A DNA stretch of 64,000 nt from NCBI GenBank assembly GCA_015039365.1, contig WION01000011.1, positions 62,001 through 126,000 of the forward strand. Direction: 5' to 3'. Shown here one piece after another: positions 34,285-43,402 of this stretch (position 1 is its first letter; the number at the start of each line of letters is the position of its first letter). The notes below the pieces were generated by a model. It was not told where the DNA came from and searched no databases. It saw only the letters and a list, made by a program, of their open reading frames with translations. The stretch is from Amanita rubescens. Lineage: Eukaryota > Basidiomycota > Agaricomycetes > Agaricales > Amanitaceae. Both the position numbers and the translations under genes were made by a program.

Positions 34285-34803
34285 TGTTATGATCACGTCA
34301 ATCTCCACCTACAATGTGTCCACGCTAAGAGCGCTTGACAAAGTAGACTAAGTCCAACGGACAAGTCAAACAATAGGTGAACGAATAAGCTAAGTGATAA
34401 GACGACTAGAAGAAGTCTTATCCTTGAGAGCGATAATGAACGGAGTAGAAACGACGTTCTTTAGGCGAGATGAGATGTGATATTGACAAGAAACGAAATA
34501 AGTCGAACTTAAGGTTCGACGCTACAGTACATCGGTTTATATACATGTACAGAAACACAGCCGTATCGTAAGTAGAACAAGGGTGATAACAAGTATAGGT
34601 AAAACAGGAGGCATAGGGGATGGTACGCGTATGAACAAGGGGTTGGGCATAGGGTAAACGGAATGGGGATCGATAAGGGAACGAGGTAGTCCGTTTGATG
34701 AACATAATGGGGATGTGGCGAAGGGATAGGCATATACGAAAAAGTAAGCATGTCCGACGTGTCATGTAATCATAATGTAGGAGTCCGTACCGTGTTTGTA
34801 ACA
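34285..34803 (-). repeat. 3' LTR of the gypsy element
   Basis: 519 bp, TG...CA ends. It is the 3' LTR because the genes read on the minus strand. Short open frames inside it, on either strand, are identical in both LTRs and have no recognisable content. Confidence 0.93.
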
Positions 34804-34807
34804 CTAG

Positions 34808-34816
34808 CTCTCCTCT
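34808..34816 (-). promoter_or_regulatory. polypurine tract
   Basis: On the minus strand AGAGGAGAG lies 4 bp before the 3' LTR, the expected position of the primer for plus-strand DNA synthesis. Short but correctly placed. Confidence 0.6.
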
Positions 34817-34852
34817 ACGTTGTTGACCGCAACAACAATATGCGGGTATCCT

Positions 34853-36607
34853 CTAAGTGTCGAGGTTGTGGCGGGCGTCTTCATCGTCGTAGGGATGATA
34901 GCCAGCTGAGTTGTCGACGAAGACGTCGAAGTCATTCGTCTTGGTTCCATCCTCCTGCATTCCAGTCGGTGGGTGTGTCCGTATACGTTTGGACGAGTTC
35001 TTCGTTGTTGGCCTCAAGCGAGTTGAGGAGTTTGTGGAGAACCTTGAGGCGTCGGTTCTCTTCTTTGAGGAGCTTGATGATGCGCTCCTTTGATTCGTCG
35101 TCGGGACGAGGGACCGTTGGTGGTAGGGATGTGGCGGCGAAAAGCCGGACGTGAGACTGGTAGTGGAGGAAATCCGAGATTTCCTGATGAATGCGGGCGA
35201 GGCGTTTTCGACCGTCGAAGGCGCCGATGCTAAAGGCGGTGAGGGAGGAGGACGATGCGACGTTGGAGACGGTGGGGGTCTGTTGGGCCTGTTCTGCGTT
35301 CCCTTCCATAATCGATAGAGGTTGTGTTGGGGAATGAGCGAGCGTCCGAGGTTCTTAAATCTTTCAGCGGTCTGGGTGACAGGCGTAGAAGGTATAAGAT
35401 TCTGATGGAGATCTAATTCCATCATGACGTGGGCAACTTCTTCATAGGCGTTGTGAGAGAGTTGCTGCGGTTTAGCTCCTTTGGTAAACAGATCTTCTGT
35501 CCATGCGGTAGTCCGTCTAGAAGATTCGGCGATCTCCTTGATTCGATCTGCCAGATCGGCTAAGGCGATTGCTCCGATTTCGGTTCTATTTGTGAGTTCC
35601 AAGATATGCTGTGCATCTGGTGCGATCCTATGAGCGTCAAAGCTGTGATGGATAGCAACGAGATCATTGGGGTCGTCATTAAGGATGAATGGAGGGTGTA
35701 TTTCATTCCTGACGTCTAGGATGGCTTGTTCGTAGAAGCGTTCTACGTCGGCGGTGAGGATTCGGCGTAAGAGGTCGATTCCAAATTGGTGGATGGTGCA
35801 TCCATGAGAGAGTTTGGTGTACCATTCCATACGATCTAAGTTGGTCCAGATTTCTATAAGATCTGCGCAGTGGTAGTTGTATCGTTCTCGAGCGTTGACG
35901 ACGATTGCCTTGGCGAGTCTTGCGTCTGAAAGAATGCGCCAGAGTCTGGTAAGTCGTTCCAGTTCCTGAGAATTGATTGGCAGGCTGGAAAGTCTTTTAA
36001 TGTCGTCAATAGTCTTTCGCATAAGAGCTGAGCTGTTATAGTCTGTGAATGTCGTAAAGATCGTCTGAGGTTCAGAGGGAGTGATGTCTGCCATGACTCG
36101 ATGACTGCTAAGGCTAGTTGGGTCGTTATCATCGCCTCTGTTGCGAAGATTGCCAGTTGGTTCCTTGTCGAATTCGGCAAAAGAGTCGGGGTTGTGATAT
36201 ATCTTTCGCATGTTATCAAGTATTTTCCTAGCTCTCCTTGTATCTTCATTATGTCTTCTGTTATCCTGATCTTCTGTGGTATTGTGAGGACTCGTAGCTC
36301 GGCTTGTTCTGGGTGAATCATCAGATCGATTCTCTTTGTCAGAATCTGAAGCGCTGTGACAAGGAACGAGGCGTGGCCTGTTGGATTCGGCGTTCGTTGT
36401 CCTTCTGCTAGCATCCTGATTACTGGATGTATCGGGGGATTCAACGGTGGTGGTGGTGTTGTCGTCGTTGTCTGGGTAAAGACTGAGTATATGGGCGGTT
36501 CCGGTGATGTTGCTCTCGTCGTTGTCGGCGAGATCGTGGGTGATGTTCTTGTTGATTCCATGATTCATAGGTAATTTCTGGATGTTGTAGGTGTAATCTT
36601 TGCTCAT
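34853..36607 (-). CDS. third gene of the gypsy element, 584 aa, unknown function
   Basis: Its ATG follows the integrase TGA with no gap and in the same frame (CTC-TGA-ATG-AGC), so expression could be by reinitiation or by stop-codon readthrough to an integrase fusion. Residues 1-150 are disordered (Asp/Asn/Ser/Thr/Arg-rich); about 160-400 is helix-rich (LTRLWRILSDARLAKAIVV, FERFYEQAILDVRNEI-like text, LADLADRIKEIAE); the C-terminus is Ser/Pro/Arg-rich. I see no signal peptide, transmembrane segment or known domain, so it does not look like an envelope gene. Two other long frames overlap it (35854-36561 and 34932-35309). Standard chromoviruses end at the chromodomain, so this gene is an addition. 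Confidence 0.7.
   Translation of the reverse strand: MSKDYTYNIQKLPMNHGINKNITHDLADNDESNITGTAHILSLYPDNDDNTTTTVESPDTSSNQDASRRTTNAESNRPRLVPCHSASDSDKENRSDDSPRTSRATSPHNTTEDQDNRRHNEDTRRARKILDNMRKIYHNPDSFAEFDKEPTGNLRNRGDDNDPTSLSSHRVMADITPSEPQTIFTTFTDYNSSALMRKTIDDIKRLSSLPINSQELERLTRLWRILSDARLAKAIVVNARERYNYHCADLIEIWTNLDRMEWYTKLSHGCTIHQFGIDLLRRILTADVERFYEQAILDVRNEIHPPFILNDDPNDLVAIHHSFDAHRIAPDAQHILELTNRTEIGAIALADLADRIKEIAESSRRTTAWTEDLFTKGAKPQQLSHNAYEEVAHVMMELDLHQNLIPSTPVTQTAERFKNLGRSLIPQHNLYRLWKGTQNRPNRPPPSPTSHRPPPSPPLASAPSTVENASPAFIRKSRISSTTSLTSGFSPPHPYHQRSLVPTTNQRSASSSSSKKRTDASRFSTNSSTRLRPTTKNSSKRIRTHPPTGMQEDGTKTNDFDVFVDNSAGYHPYDDEDARHNLDT
34932..35309 (-). CDS. overlapping ORF near the end of the third gene, 125 aa, +2 frame
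   Basis: Starts MEGNAEQAQQTP and contains a coiled-coil-like heptad stretch (IIKLLKEENRRLKVLHKLL, about residues 77-95). The main frame here is low-complexity Ser/Pro/Arg. It is shorter than the other overlapping frame and so less convincing. Confidence 0.25.
   Translation of the reverse strand: MEGNAEQAQQTPTVSNVASSSSLTAFSIGAFDGRKRLARIHQEISDFLHYQSHVRLFAATSLPPTVPRPDDESKERIIKLLKEENRRLKVLHKLLNSLEANNEELVQTYTDTPTDWNAGGWNQDE
35854..36561 (-). CDS. overlapping ORF inside the third gene, 235 aa, +1 frame
   Basis: It starts with ATG 46 nt into the third gene. The first ~50 codons are Thr/Pro-rich, then the text becomes helix-like and ordered (LVTALQILTKRIDLMIHPEQ, IPQKIRITEDIMKIQGELGK, TEAMITTQLALAVIES) exactly where the main frame is most disordered. 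In stretches of this composition a random frame of 235 codons without stop is unlikely. It could be a real overprinted protein, or show that the true product switches frame here. No domain recognised. Confidence 0.4.
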   Translation of the reverse strand: MESTRTSPTISPTTTRATSPEPPIYSVFTQTTTTTPPPPLNPPIHPVIRMLAEGQRTPNPTGHASFLVTALQILTKRIDLMIHPEQAELRVLTIPQKIRITEDIMKIQGELGKYLITCERYITTPTLLPNSTRNQLAIFATEAMITTQLALAVIESWQTSLPLNLRRSLRHSQTITAQLLCERLLTTLKDFPACQSILRNWNDLPDSGAFFQTQDSPRQSSSTLENDTTTTAQIL

Positions 36608-38027
36608 TCAGAGTCTCCTACGTTTCTTATATTCGTCAAGGATATCCTCGGCGTTTGACAAGTTCCTTTGGGGTTCCCAAGTGTTTTCGCTTGTGTCATA
36701 GCCTTTCCATTTGACGAGAAACTGTAATTGTCGTCCGATCTTTCGGTGCGCGAGAATAGCTTCTATTTCGTATTCTTCTGATCCTTCTATCAGATCGGGT
36801 GGTGGACGTGTGTCGTTAGGTCCATGGAATTCTGTTTCTTTGAATGGTGATAGTAGACATGCGTGGAAAACGCTGTGTATCTTCCATTGTTTCGGTAAGT
36901 CTAGTTGATAGGTGACAGGTCCTAAGACTTTCTTTATCTTGAAGGGTCCTTCTCGTTTAGGTGCGAGTTTACGTGATTGATAAGGAATGCGTAGGTTCTT
37001 TGAATCTAGCCAAACCTTTTCTCCTTCTTTGAACGGTTTAGAGTGTTTCATCGTTCGTTGTGCCATTTTGAGGCGTGCAAGGTCGTGTGCTGCCAGAGCT
37101 TCTTCTCTTGCTTTGATCAGGAGTCTGATGCGTTCGTCTGCTACAGGGGTAGCTGATTGTTCTGTAACCTGGGGTAGTGCCACAGGGTTAGATCCATACA
37201 TGAGATAGAACGGTGATTGTTTCAGTTCTTCATGCGTTCTAGAATTATGAGCGAATTGTGCGATAGGAAGTATCTTGTTCCATTTGTCTGGTTCATAGGC
37301 GCAGAATATGCGGAGGTATACTTCAAGTACGGCGTTATAGCGTTCCGTTTGTCCATCTGTTTGAGGGTGAAAGGCGGTGCTCATCTTGTGTTTGATCTGA
37401 AGTGCGCTAGTTATCCCTTTGAAGACTTTTGCTGCGAATTGCGGTCCTCTGTCAGATATCATGATGTCTGGTAATCCGAAGTTCTTGAAAACTTCTTTGA
37501 TGTAGAGGTCGGCGGTTTCGGCTGATGTAATAGTTTTATTACAGGGACATAGAATTACTCCCTTTGAAAGTCCTTGGTCGACCACGACAAAGATAGAATC
37601 AAAACCATCACTAAGCGGTAGATCGGTGATGAAGTCCATAGTAATCTGTTGAAATGGTCGGTGTGCATGGGATTTGATCGGCATTAAGGGTGCGGCGGTG
37701 GGGTGTGTATTAGGTTTCATCTGTTGACAGGTAAGACATCCGTCGATGAAACTTTTGACGAGTGTTGTCATCCTAGGCCACCAATAGTGTTCCCTTAGTA
37801 GGCTAAGTGTTTTGAAGAATCCAGGGTGTCCTGCACTCGGTGCTTCGTGGTATTCTTTAATAATAGATCGGCGAAGATCGGAGTCCATTGGAACATATGC
37901 TTTTTCTTTAAATAGGATGATTCCGTTATCTTCGGTCCAATCGGTGATTGCTGTACGGAGGGGCGCTGTTCCTTTCTCCTTTAAGCATCTTCTAATGGTT
38001 TCAGCAAACTCATCGGTTTGAGTTACG
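36608..38027 (-). CDS. integrase with C-terminal chromodomain (gypsy pol, 3' part)
   Basis: The first ATG of this frame is at 37888 (426 aa), but sensible pol text (VTQTDEFAETIRRCLKEKG) extends upstream to the 7-T run at 38028-38034 (A7 on the coding strand). There, removing one A joins it to the RT/RNase H frame. The zinc-binding region has HEAPSAGHPG...CLTCQQ. The catalytic DDE core has MDFITDLP, ISDRGPQF and HPQTDGQTERYN. A GPF-type segment (LAPKREGPFKIKKVLGP) and a chromodomain (YEIEAILAHRK...FLVKWKGYDTSENTWEP) finish it. Chromodomains steer such elements to heterochromatin. It ends directly before the third gene. Confidence 0.9.
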
Positions 38028-40226
38028 TTTTTTTACTTGATCTCGGAGATCTTCAGCGATGACTTGAATGAATAATGAGTCAGGGAGCATTGTGACTGTT
38101 TCGTCATCTTCTTCTCCGTTAGTGTGATCAGGTCGGCGGGATAAGGCGTCCGCTTGAGTTAATTTTGCTCCGGGTACATGAATTAGTTGGTAATTATATC
38201 TTGAGAGATTATTCCACCATCTTGCTTGTCTAGCTGTGAGACGTTGTGGTGCACGGTAATAGGTTAAGTTTTTGTGATCGCAGTGTATAGAGAGTGTGTG
38301 TTCTGCTCCAAGCAGTAGGTATTTCCATTCGTCAAGAGCGTAAATTATGGCAAAGAGCTCTCTGTCGTAGATTTGCCAGTTTCGTTCAGTAGGCGTAAGT
38401 GCGTGTGAGAGATATCCACAGGGATGTAAGTCTCCGTTTTCGTCTTTCTGCATTAAGGCGGCTCCGACAGCCCATTTAGATGCATCCGTTTCGAGTATGA
38501 AAGGTTGATTGACATCTGGCATCTTTAGTACTGGTGCTGTTACGAAACTTTCCTTTAATGAGTCGAAGGCGACTCTACATTCTAGTGTCCATTCCCATAT
38601 CTTGTTTTTCTTCGTTAAGTCGTGAAGGGGTCGTGCGAGGTGCGCGAATCCGGATATGAAACGTCTGTAGTAATTTCCAAATCCAAGAAACGAGCGTACT
38701 TGTTTAACTGTTGTCGGAGGGGGCCAGTCTCTGATTCCAGCGAGTTTTATTGGATCCATTTTTATCGTGTCTTTTGTGATTATCATGCCTAAGAAGTCCA
38801 CTTCTTCGGCGGCAAATTTGCATTTTTCTAGTTTCAGGTAAAGATCGTGTTCTTTTAATTTTGCGAGTACTAGCTTTGTTCTTTTCTCGAGTTCTTGTTT
38901 GTTGCGCGCGTGTATCAAGATGTCATCCATGTAAATGGCGATCCATCCTTCATTCATGAAGTCCCTGAAGTAATCGTCCATCATAGCTTGAAATGTTGCT
39001 GGTGAATTGCGTAATCCAAAGAACATAACTGTTGGTTCGAATAGTCCTTTATTCGTGATAAATGCGGCTTTCCATTCGTCACCTTCTTTGATACGAACAT
39101 TGTTGTATCCCCATCTGATGTCTAGTTTCGTAAAGTATTGCGATCCTTTAAGTTGTAGCATCAGATCGGATATGAGTGGTAAGGGGTAAGAGTTTGGTTT
39201 CGTGTGTTCGTTCAAGTATCGATAGTCTTGGCAGGGTCTGAGTGTTTTGCTATCCTTCTTTTCGACATAAAAGAATGGCGCTGCCTGCGGAGATTTGGAT
39301 GGTCGTATGTATCCTTTGGTTAGTTGTTCTTTGATCCATTCATCAAGCGTGTTTTGTTGTAATGGCGATATTGGGTAGATCTTCCCTTTCTTTGGTATAA
39401 AATCTTCGCGAAGTTCAATTGCGTGATCCCATGATCTGCGGTCTGGGAATCGTTCTGACGCTTGTTTTTCAAATATCTCTTTCCATTCGAGATACTCAGG
39501 AGGTAGCGTGATTTCCTTCTGATCGGTGTTGTACTTGTGTTCCATTTGTTGAGCTGGTGAGTAGCGATTTATCGAGATCTCGTCAAAATCTTCCTCAGTC
39601 CATCTTCCTATGTCTTCAAATGGTGGTTTCCAACGTAGACTCTTTTCTTCTGGTCCTTTGTGTGACAACAAATACCGAATTACGACGTCTTCTTCCCATT
39701 TAGGCATTGCTTCTTCATCGAGTCGATGCAAGATGCTCCGTATTGATGCCTTCCATTCGTCTTCTTTAGAGTTACGGAACTCCAGAGTTCTATTCCTCCA
39801 GCTTATGATTGGGTCATGCTTCTCGAGCCACGGAAGCCCCAGTATCAAGTTTTGATCTCCAAGCGAAGTGACCAGGAACCATTCGGTCATCTTCTTTCCA
39901 TTGATGTCGATGGTGATCAAACACTTGTCAGAAATTTCTCCATTCATATTATATGTGCCGTCAACGTTTTTGACTCGGATTGGTCTTGCGAGTTTCTTCT
40001 TTCTCCATTTATGCGCGATTGATGAGTTGATAAATAAACCTTCTGCACCGCTGTCGACCAGTGCAGTCATTGATTCAGTGTTTTCTTCGGTTTCAACTTC
40101 GAGGGGAATAGATAATCGATTGCTTGAAATAGAACGTACTATTACAGGTGATATCGAAAGATCGTCCTTTGGAGTTGAATCCGAAGTTATGGGACAGGCA
40201 TCCACTGACATGTGTCCCACTGTCAA
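38010..40226 (-). CDS. gypsy pol: aspartic protease, reverse transcriptase, RNase H
   Basis: 738 codons in the -1 frame relative to gag; the frame opens with TTG overlapping the gag stop, and the first ATG is at 40211. Protease DSGA is at residues 58-61. RT motifs include a conserved FFGLRNSPATFQ and the catalytic YMDD at about residue 430. RNase H has ETDASKWAVGAAL (about 575) and YDRELFAIIYALDEW. It normally continues into integrase as one polyprotein, but one base too many in an A7 run (38028-38034) ends it at 38010. Either the copy is frameshifted or the run length is a sequencing error. Confidence 0.92.
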   Translation of the reverse strand: MTVGHMSVDACPITSDSTPKDDLSISPVIVRSISSNRLSIPLEVETEENTESMTALVDSGAEGLFINSSIAHKWRKKKLARPIRVKNVDGTYNMNGEISDKCLITIDINGKKMTEWFLVTSLGDQNLILGLPWLEKHDPIISWRNRTLEFRNSKEDEWKASIRSILHRLDEEAMPKWEEDVVIRYLLSHKGPEEKSLRWKPPFEDIGRWTEEDFDEISINRYSPAQQMEHKYNTDQKEITLPPEYLEWKEIFEKQASERFPDRRSWDHAIELREDFIPKKGKIYPISPLQQNTLDEWIKEQLTKGYIRPSKSPQAAPFFYVEKKDSKTLRPCQDYRYLNEHTKPNSYPLPLISDLMLQLKGSQYFTKLDIRWGYNNVRIKEGDEWKAAFITNKGLFEPTVMFFGLRNSPATFQAMMDDYFRDFMNEGWIAIYMDDILIHARNKQELEKRTKLVLAKLKEHDLYLKLEKCKFAAEEVDFLGMIITKDTIKMDPIKLAGIRDWPPPTTVKQVRSFLGFGNYYRRFISGFAHLARPLHDLTKKNKIWEWTLECRVAFDSLKESFVTAPVLKMPDVNQPFILETDASKWAVGAALMQKDENGDLHPCGYLSHALTPTERNWQIYDRELFAIIYALDEWKYLLLGAEHTLSIHCDHKNLTYYRAPQRLTARQARWWNNLSRYNYQLIHVPGAKLTQADALSRRPDHTNGEEDDETVTMLPDSLFIQVIAEDLRDQVKKRNSNR

Positions 40227-41224
40227 AAATCCGGTTTATCCGCGTTGATAAGGAGGTTGATACGTTGATCTGGAGAGAGTTTCTTTAACATAGCGCGTAT
40301 CGTTCTGTCGCTAGTGTCTTCTTCTTCTTGTTCTTGCTGGCTAGACTCTTCGACGTCTTCATAGCTACTGCCATCGTCATCCCTTTCGGTTGCTCGAATA
40401 TGACGACCGTGTGCGAATTTCTTTCCTTTCTTTCCATTAAACTTCTTCTTTCCTTTGTAAGATCCTTTATCCTTCCTCATGGGGCATTGTCCTGACATGT
40501 GGTCCGGTTTATGACATATGAAACAAAGTCCATCGCGGATGTGTCGGGTACGTTCATCCTTTGATAACGCGCCAAGAATTATTGCATCGAGATCCATATC
40601 CCATTCGTTTCGAGGGGGTTTGTGTGAAGATGTTCCTCCTCTGTTGGTTGCTAGAATGCCGATACGTGTTTCGGCGTTGTATGCTCTGAGTGCTCCTTCG
40701 TACCATTCGTCCAAGTTTTTAGGGTCTCTCATTACGACTGCTCTGTACGTGTTGGCGTCGAGTCCTTGTCCGAACATGTGGGTAGCGGCACTGCCTGTGA
40801 TTCCAGCTTTCTTTATAAGTTCTTTGAATAAACCAACGTATTTTGGGATTGAGATTCGTTTTCCTTTCTTGTCTTTGCGTTTCTGAAGCTGTACTAATTC
40901 TGTGTATGCGTTCCCGGGTGAATCTATTTCTTGCCAGTTGTTGAGGAATCTGGTTTTGAATCCTGTCCAGTCGTTCCATGTTATTTCCGTCTTTGCATCA
41001 TCATCAAGGTCGGCGTTTTGATTGCGTCTCCAGTTTTCAGCTTTGTCGGTTATCATAGATAACGTTAGTCCGATTTTAAGTCTATCTGTATTGATGCGAC
41101 CTGGATTGAGATCTAGGAATAACTCCATTCGATCTATGAAATCCTGTGCTTGAGATCGCTTTCCTGTGAAGGTAGGGATTTCTCCTAAGAGACTAGGAAT
41201 CGGTTGTATTGCTGGCGTCGTCAT
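40223..41224 (-). CDS. gypsy gag with CCHC zinc knuckle
   Basis: 333 aa from the first ATG, with a capsid-like helical region (AQDFIDRMELFLDLNPG, ITWNDWTGFKTRFLNNW) and a CCHC knuckle CFICHKPDHMSGQC near the end. The same frame stays open upstream to about 41965, for about 245 codons of protein-like text without any ATG (for example RPPNNAFHHRFNNKYYLLGF, then a Pro-rich KPPTPPPEPPTV). So the real start may be upstream by splicing or a non-ATG codon, or the ATG was lost. The stop TGA sits in GAT-TTT-TGA, where a -1 slip on the T run enters pol. Confidence 0.85.
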   Translation of the reverse strand: MTTPAIQPIPSLLGEIPTFTGKRSQAQDFIDRMELFLDLNPGRINTDRLKIGLTLSMITDKAENWRRNQNADLDDDAKTEITWNDWTGFKTRFLNNWQEIDSPGNAYTELVQLQKRKDKKGKRISIPKYVGLFKELIKKAGITGSAATHMFGQGLDANTYRAVVMRDPKNLDEWYEGALRAYNAETRIGILATNRGGTSSHKPPRNEWDMDLDAIILGALSKDERTRHIRDGLCFICHKPDHMSGQCPMRKDKGSYKGKKKFNGKKGKKFAHGRHIRATERDDDGSSYEDVEESSQQEQEEEDTSDRTIRAMLKKLSPDQRINLLINADKPDF

Positions 41225-42038
41225 TGTAACTGTTGGTGGTTCTGGAGGTGGTGTGGGCGGTTTCTGTGGTACTGGTGGTCCTGGACTAGGATCGGGTTTA
41301 GGATCGACTTCTATGTACTGAAGTCCTGGGGAATTCGGTTTCTCCTGTTCTGTTTCAAACGGGTTGAAATCGATTGGGCTAAGTAAGTCTGGAACAGTTT
41401 TGTCTTCCGACTCGGAAAGGTCACTGGAACTTTCGAATTGTTGATCGGGGTTTTCGTCACTTGATTCGGTTCCTGATTCGCTTTCTTCTTTTAATCCAAA
41501 AGTTTTACCTTTCGGTGTAGTTTTGACTGCTGCTTTCGGTGTAGAGACTGCGCTTCTGTGCTGTAGGTTTTCGGGTAAATTATCTGGGTTTCCTTCTATC
41601 CACTTGGGTCCTTTGAAGAAATCGTCTGGTACAAATTCGTATGTGAGTTCTGATTCAGGGCCTGGGTTATATCCTCCCCAACGTTTTGTATTTTCGTCGA
41701 ATTCGACTTCAAATCCTAAGAGATAGTATTTGTTGTTGAACCGATGATGGAATGCGTTGTTGGGTGGTCTGTTGGCTCTCTGTGGTATCCAAAACTCTGA
41801 TGTTGGTATGAGACTGTGGTCTTTCGCGTATTTCCAAAGGTGGTCTTTAGGGTCGTTGTAGATAGCGATATGATCTAGATAATAATGTCCTCTTGTTCCT
41901 CTTGTAGCACGATTAGGCGGTGTTCTCTGTTGATCCGAAATTGTTGCAAGCTGACCGGTAACCTACGGGCCGGTTCTCCGGAAGTTCGATAGTTATCTTG
42001 TGTTTCACCAACGAGGTAATACTCGGGTATCGTTTTGA

Positions 42039-42051
42039 TAAGTTCGACTTA
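42039..42051 (-). promoter_or_regulatory. primer binding site, complementary to the element's own LTR
   Basis: Minus-strand TAAGTCGAACTTA lies 2 nt after the 5' LTR. It is the perfect reverse complement of TAAGTTCGACTTA inside the same LTR (42280-42268). Such pairing of PBS with the transcript's own 5' region is the hallmark of self-primed elements of the Tf1 type. Confidence 0.75.
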
Positions 42052-42053
42052 AT

Positions 42054-42572
42054 TGTTATGATCACGTCAATCTCCACCTACAATGTGTCCACGCTAAGAG
42101 CGCTTGACAAAGTAGACTAAGTCCAACGGACAAGTCAAACAATAGGTGAACGAATAAGCTAAGTGATAAGACGACTAGAAGAAGTCTTATCCTTGAGAGC
42201 GATAATGAACGGAGTAGAAACGACGTTCTTTAGGCGAGATGAGATGTGATATTGACAAGAAACGAAATAAGTCGAACTTAAGGTTCGACGCTACAGTACA
42301 TCGGTTTATATACATGTACAGAAACACAGCCGTATCGTAAGTAGAACAAGGGTGATAACAAGTATAGGTAAAACAGGAGGCATAGGGGATGGTACGCGTA
42401 TGAACAAGGGGTTGGGCATAGGGTAAACAGAATGGGGATCGATAAGGGAACGAGGTAGTCCGTTTGATGAACATAATGGGGATGTGGCGAAGGGATAGGC
42501 ATATACGAAAAAGTAAGCATGTCCGACGTGTCATGTAATCATAATGTAGGAGTCCGTACCGTGTTTGTAACA
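42054..42572 (-). repeat. 5' LTR of the gypsy element
   Basis: 519 bp, same length as the other LTR with one visible substitution. It contains the element promoter by position. A near-palindrome GTCGAACTTAAGGTTCGAC (42271-42289) includes the sequence complementary to the PBS and may mark the transcript start. Confidence 0.93.
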
Positions 42573-43402
42573 ACTGGTGCCTGAGGGTGTGGAGCTAGTG
42601 ATGATGGATGCCAGGGAGGAAAATATAGAGCCAGCTGAAAAAGTTGAAGCAGTGGTGGAGCTTGCTAGATCAGCAGGTAGGTATCAGGATATATCATAAA
42701 GATGCATAATTTAACTCAGCTGTGATTAGTGAGAAAATTTCCAAAATTTCATGAGCAAATTGCATCTTGCATTGGTATCCCAAACTTTCATGAGCTACTG
42801 TGCAGGTTTCTATATGACCAGATATACCCCAACGCCCCAATATCAGGAAATGATGTGGCTATTGCTGCTTGTCCAAACTTCAATGAACCTATTGCAGCAT
42901 TTTCTTCAGCACATGCCTATTATTATGCACCAAGTGACATATGTGGTCTGAAAGCCATGGCAAGCCAAGTTATTCACAGCACACGTGGTTGGAAAAATGC
43001 TCCAGCCAGATATGACTGCATCCTTGCAGAGAATGATCCAACATTATCAGGCCTGCCAGGGATGTTTGTTGGTCAAGTGCTTTTGTTCTTTTCATTTAAA
43101 TTCAGGGGGTGTGACTATTATCCCTGTGCACTGGTTAAATGGTTCAAGATCATTGGTGAAGACCCTTGTCCTGTAACTGGGATGTGGAGGGTTCAGCCAG
43201 AATTTGATCGTAACCAAAGGGTAATGTCTGTTATACATGTGGGAAGCATTATTCGTGGTGTGCACCTAATTCCTATCTATGGACAGCACTTGGATCTGGA
43301 CCCTGAATTGCACTATTCTTACTCCCTGGATGCCTTCCAAGCCTTCTATGTCAGCCCATATTCTGATTATCATGCATTTCAATTACTTCATACTAAACTT
43401 GC

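Larger units (their letters stand above)
34285..42572 (-). mobile_element. Ty3/gypsy chromovirus, 8,288 bp, coding on minus strand, nested in the Plavaka gene
   Basis: Two 519-bp LTRs (TGTTATGATC...TTTGTAACA on the plus strand) differ at one visible base (G at 34668, A at 42437, a CpG to CpA change), so insertion is recent. The direct flanks are ACTGG (34280-34284 and 42573-42577), a 5-bp target duplication. Internal order on the minus strand is PBS, gag, protease-RT-RNase H, integrase with chromodomain, a third gene, and a polypurine tract. That order (integrase after RNase H) defines Ty3/gypsy, and the C-terminal chromodomain defines chromoviruses. Frame breaks: gag/pol is a -1 shift and pol/integrase has one extra A in a 7-A run. 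Confidence 0.93.

Noticed and set aside
34418..34804. Open frames of 128 and 80 aa inside the LTRs (also at 42187-42573)
   Set aside because: They are simply repeated with the LTRs, have no protein-like motif, and sit in regulatory sequence.
34853..36607. Envelope gene of the gypsy element
   Set aside because: The position fits, but there is no signal peptide, transmembrane segment or Cys pattern.
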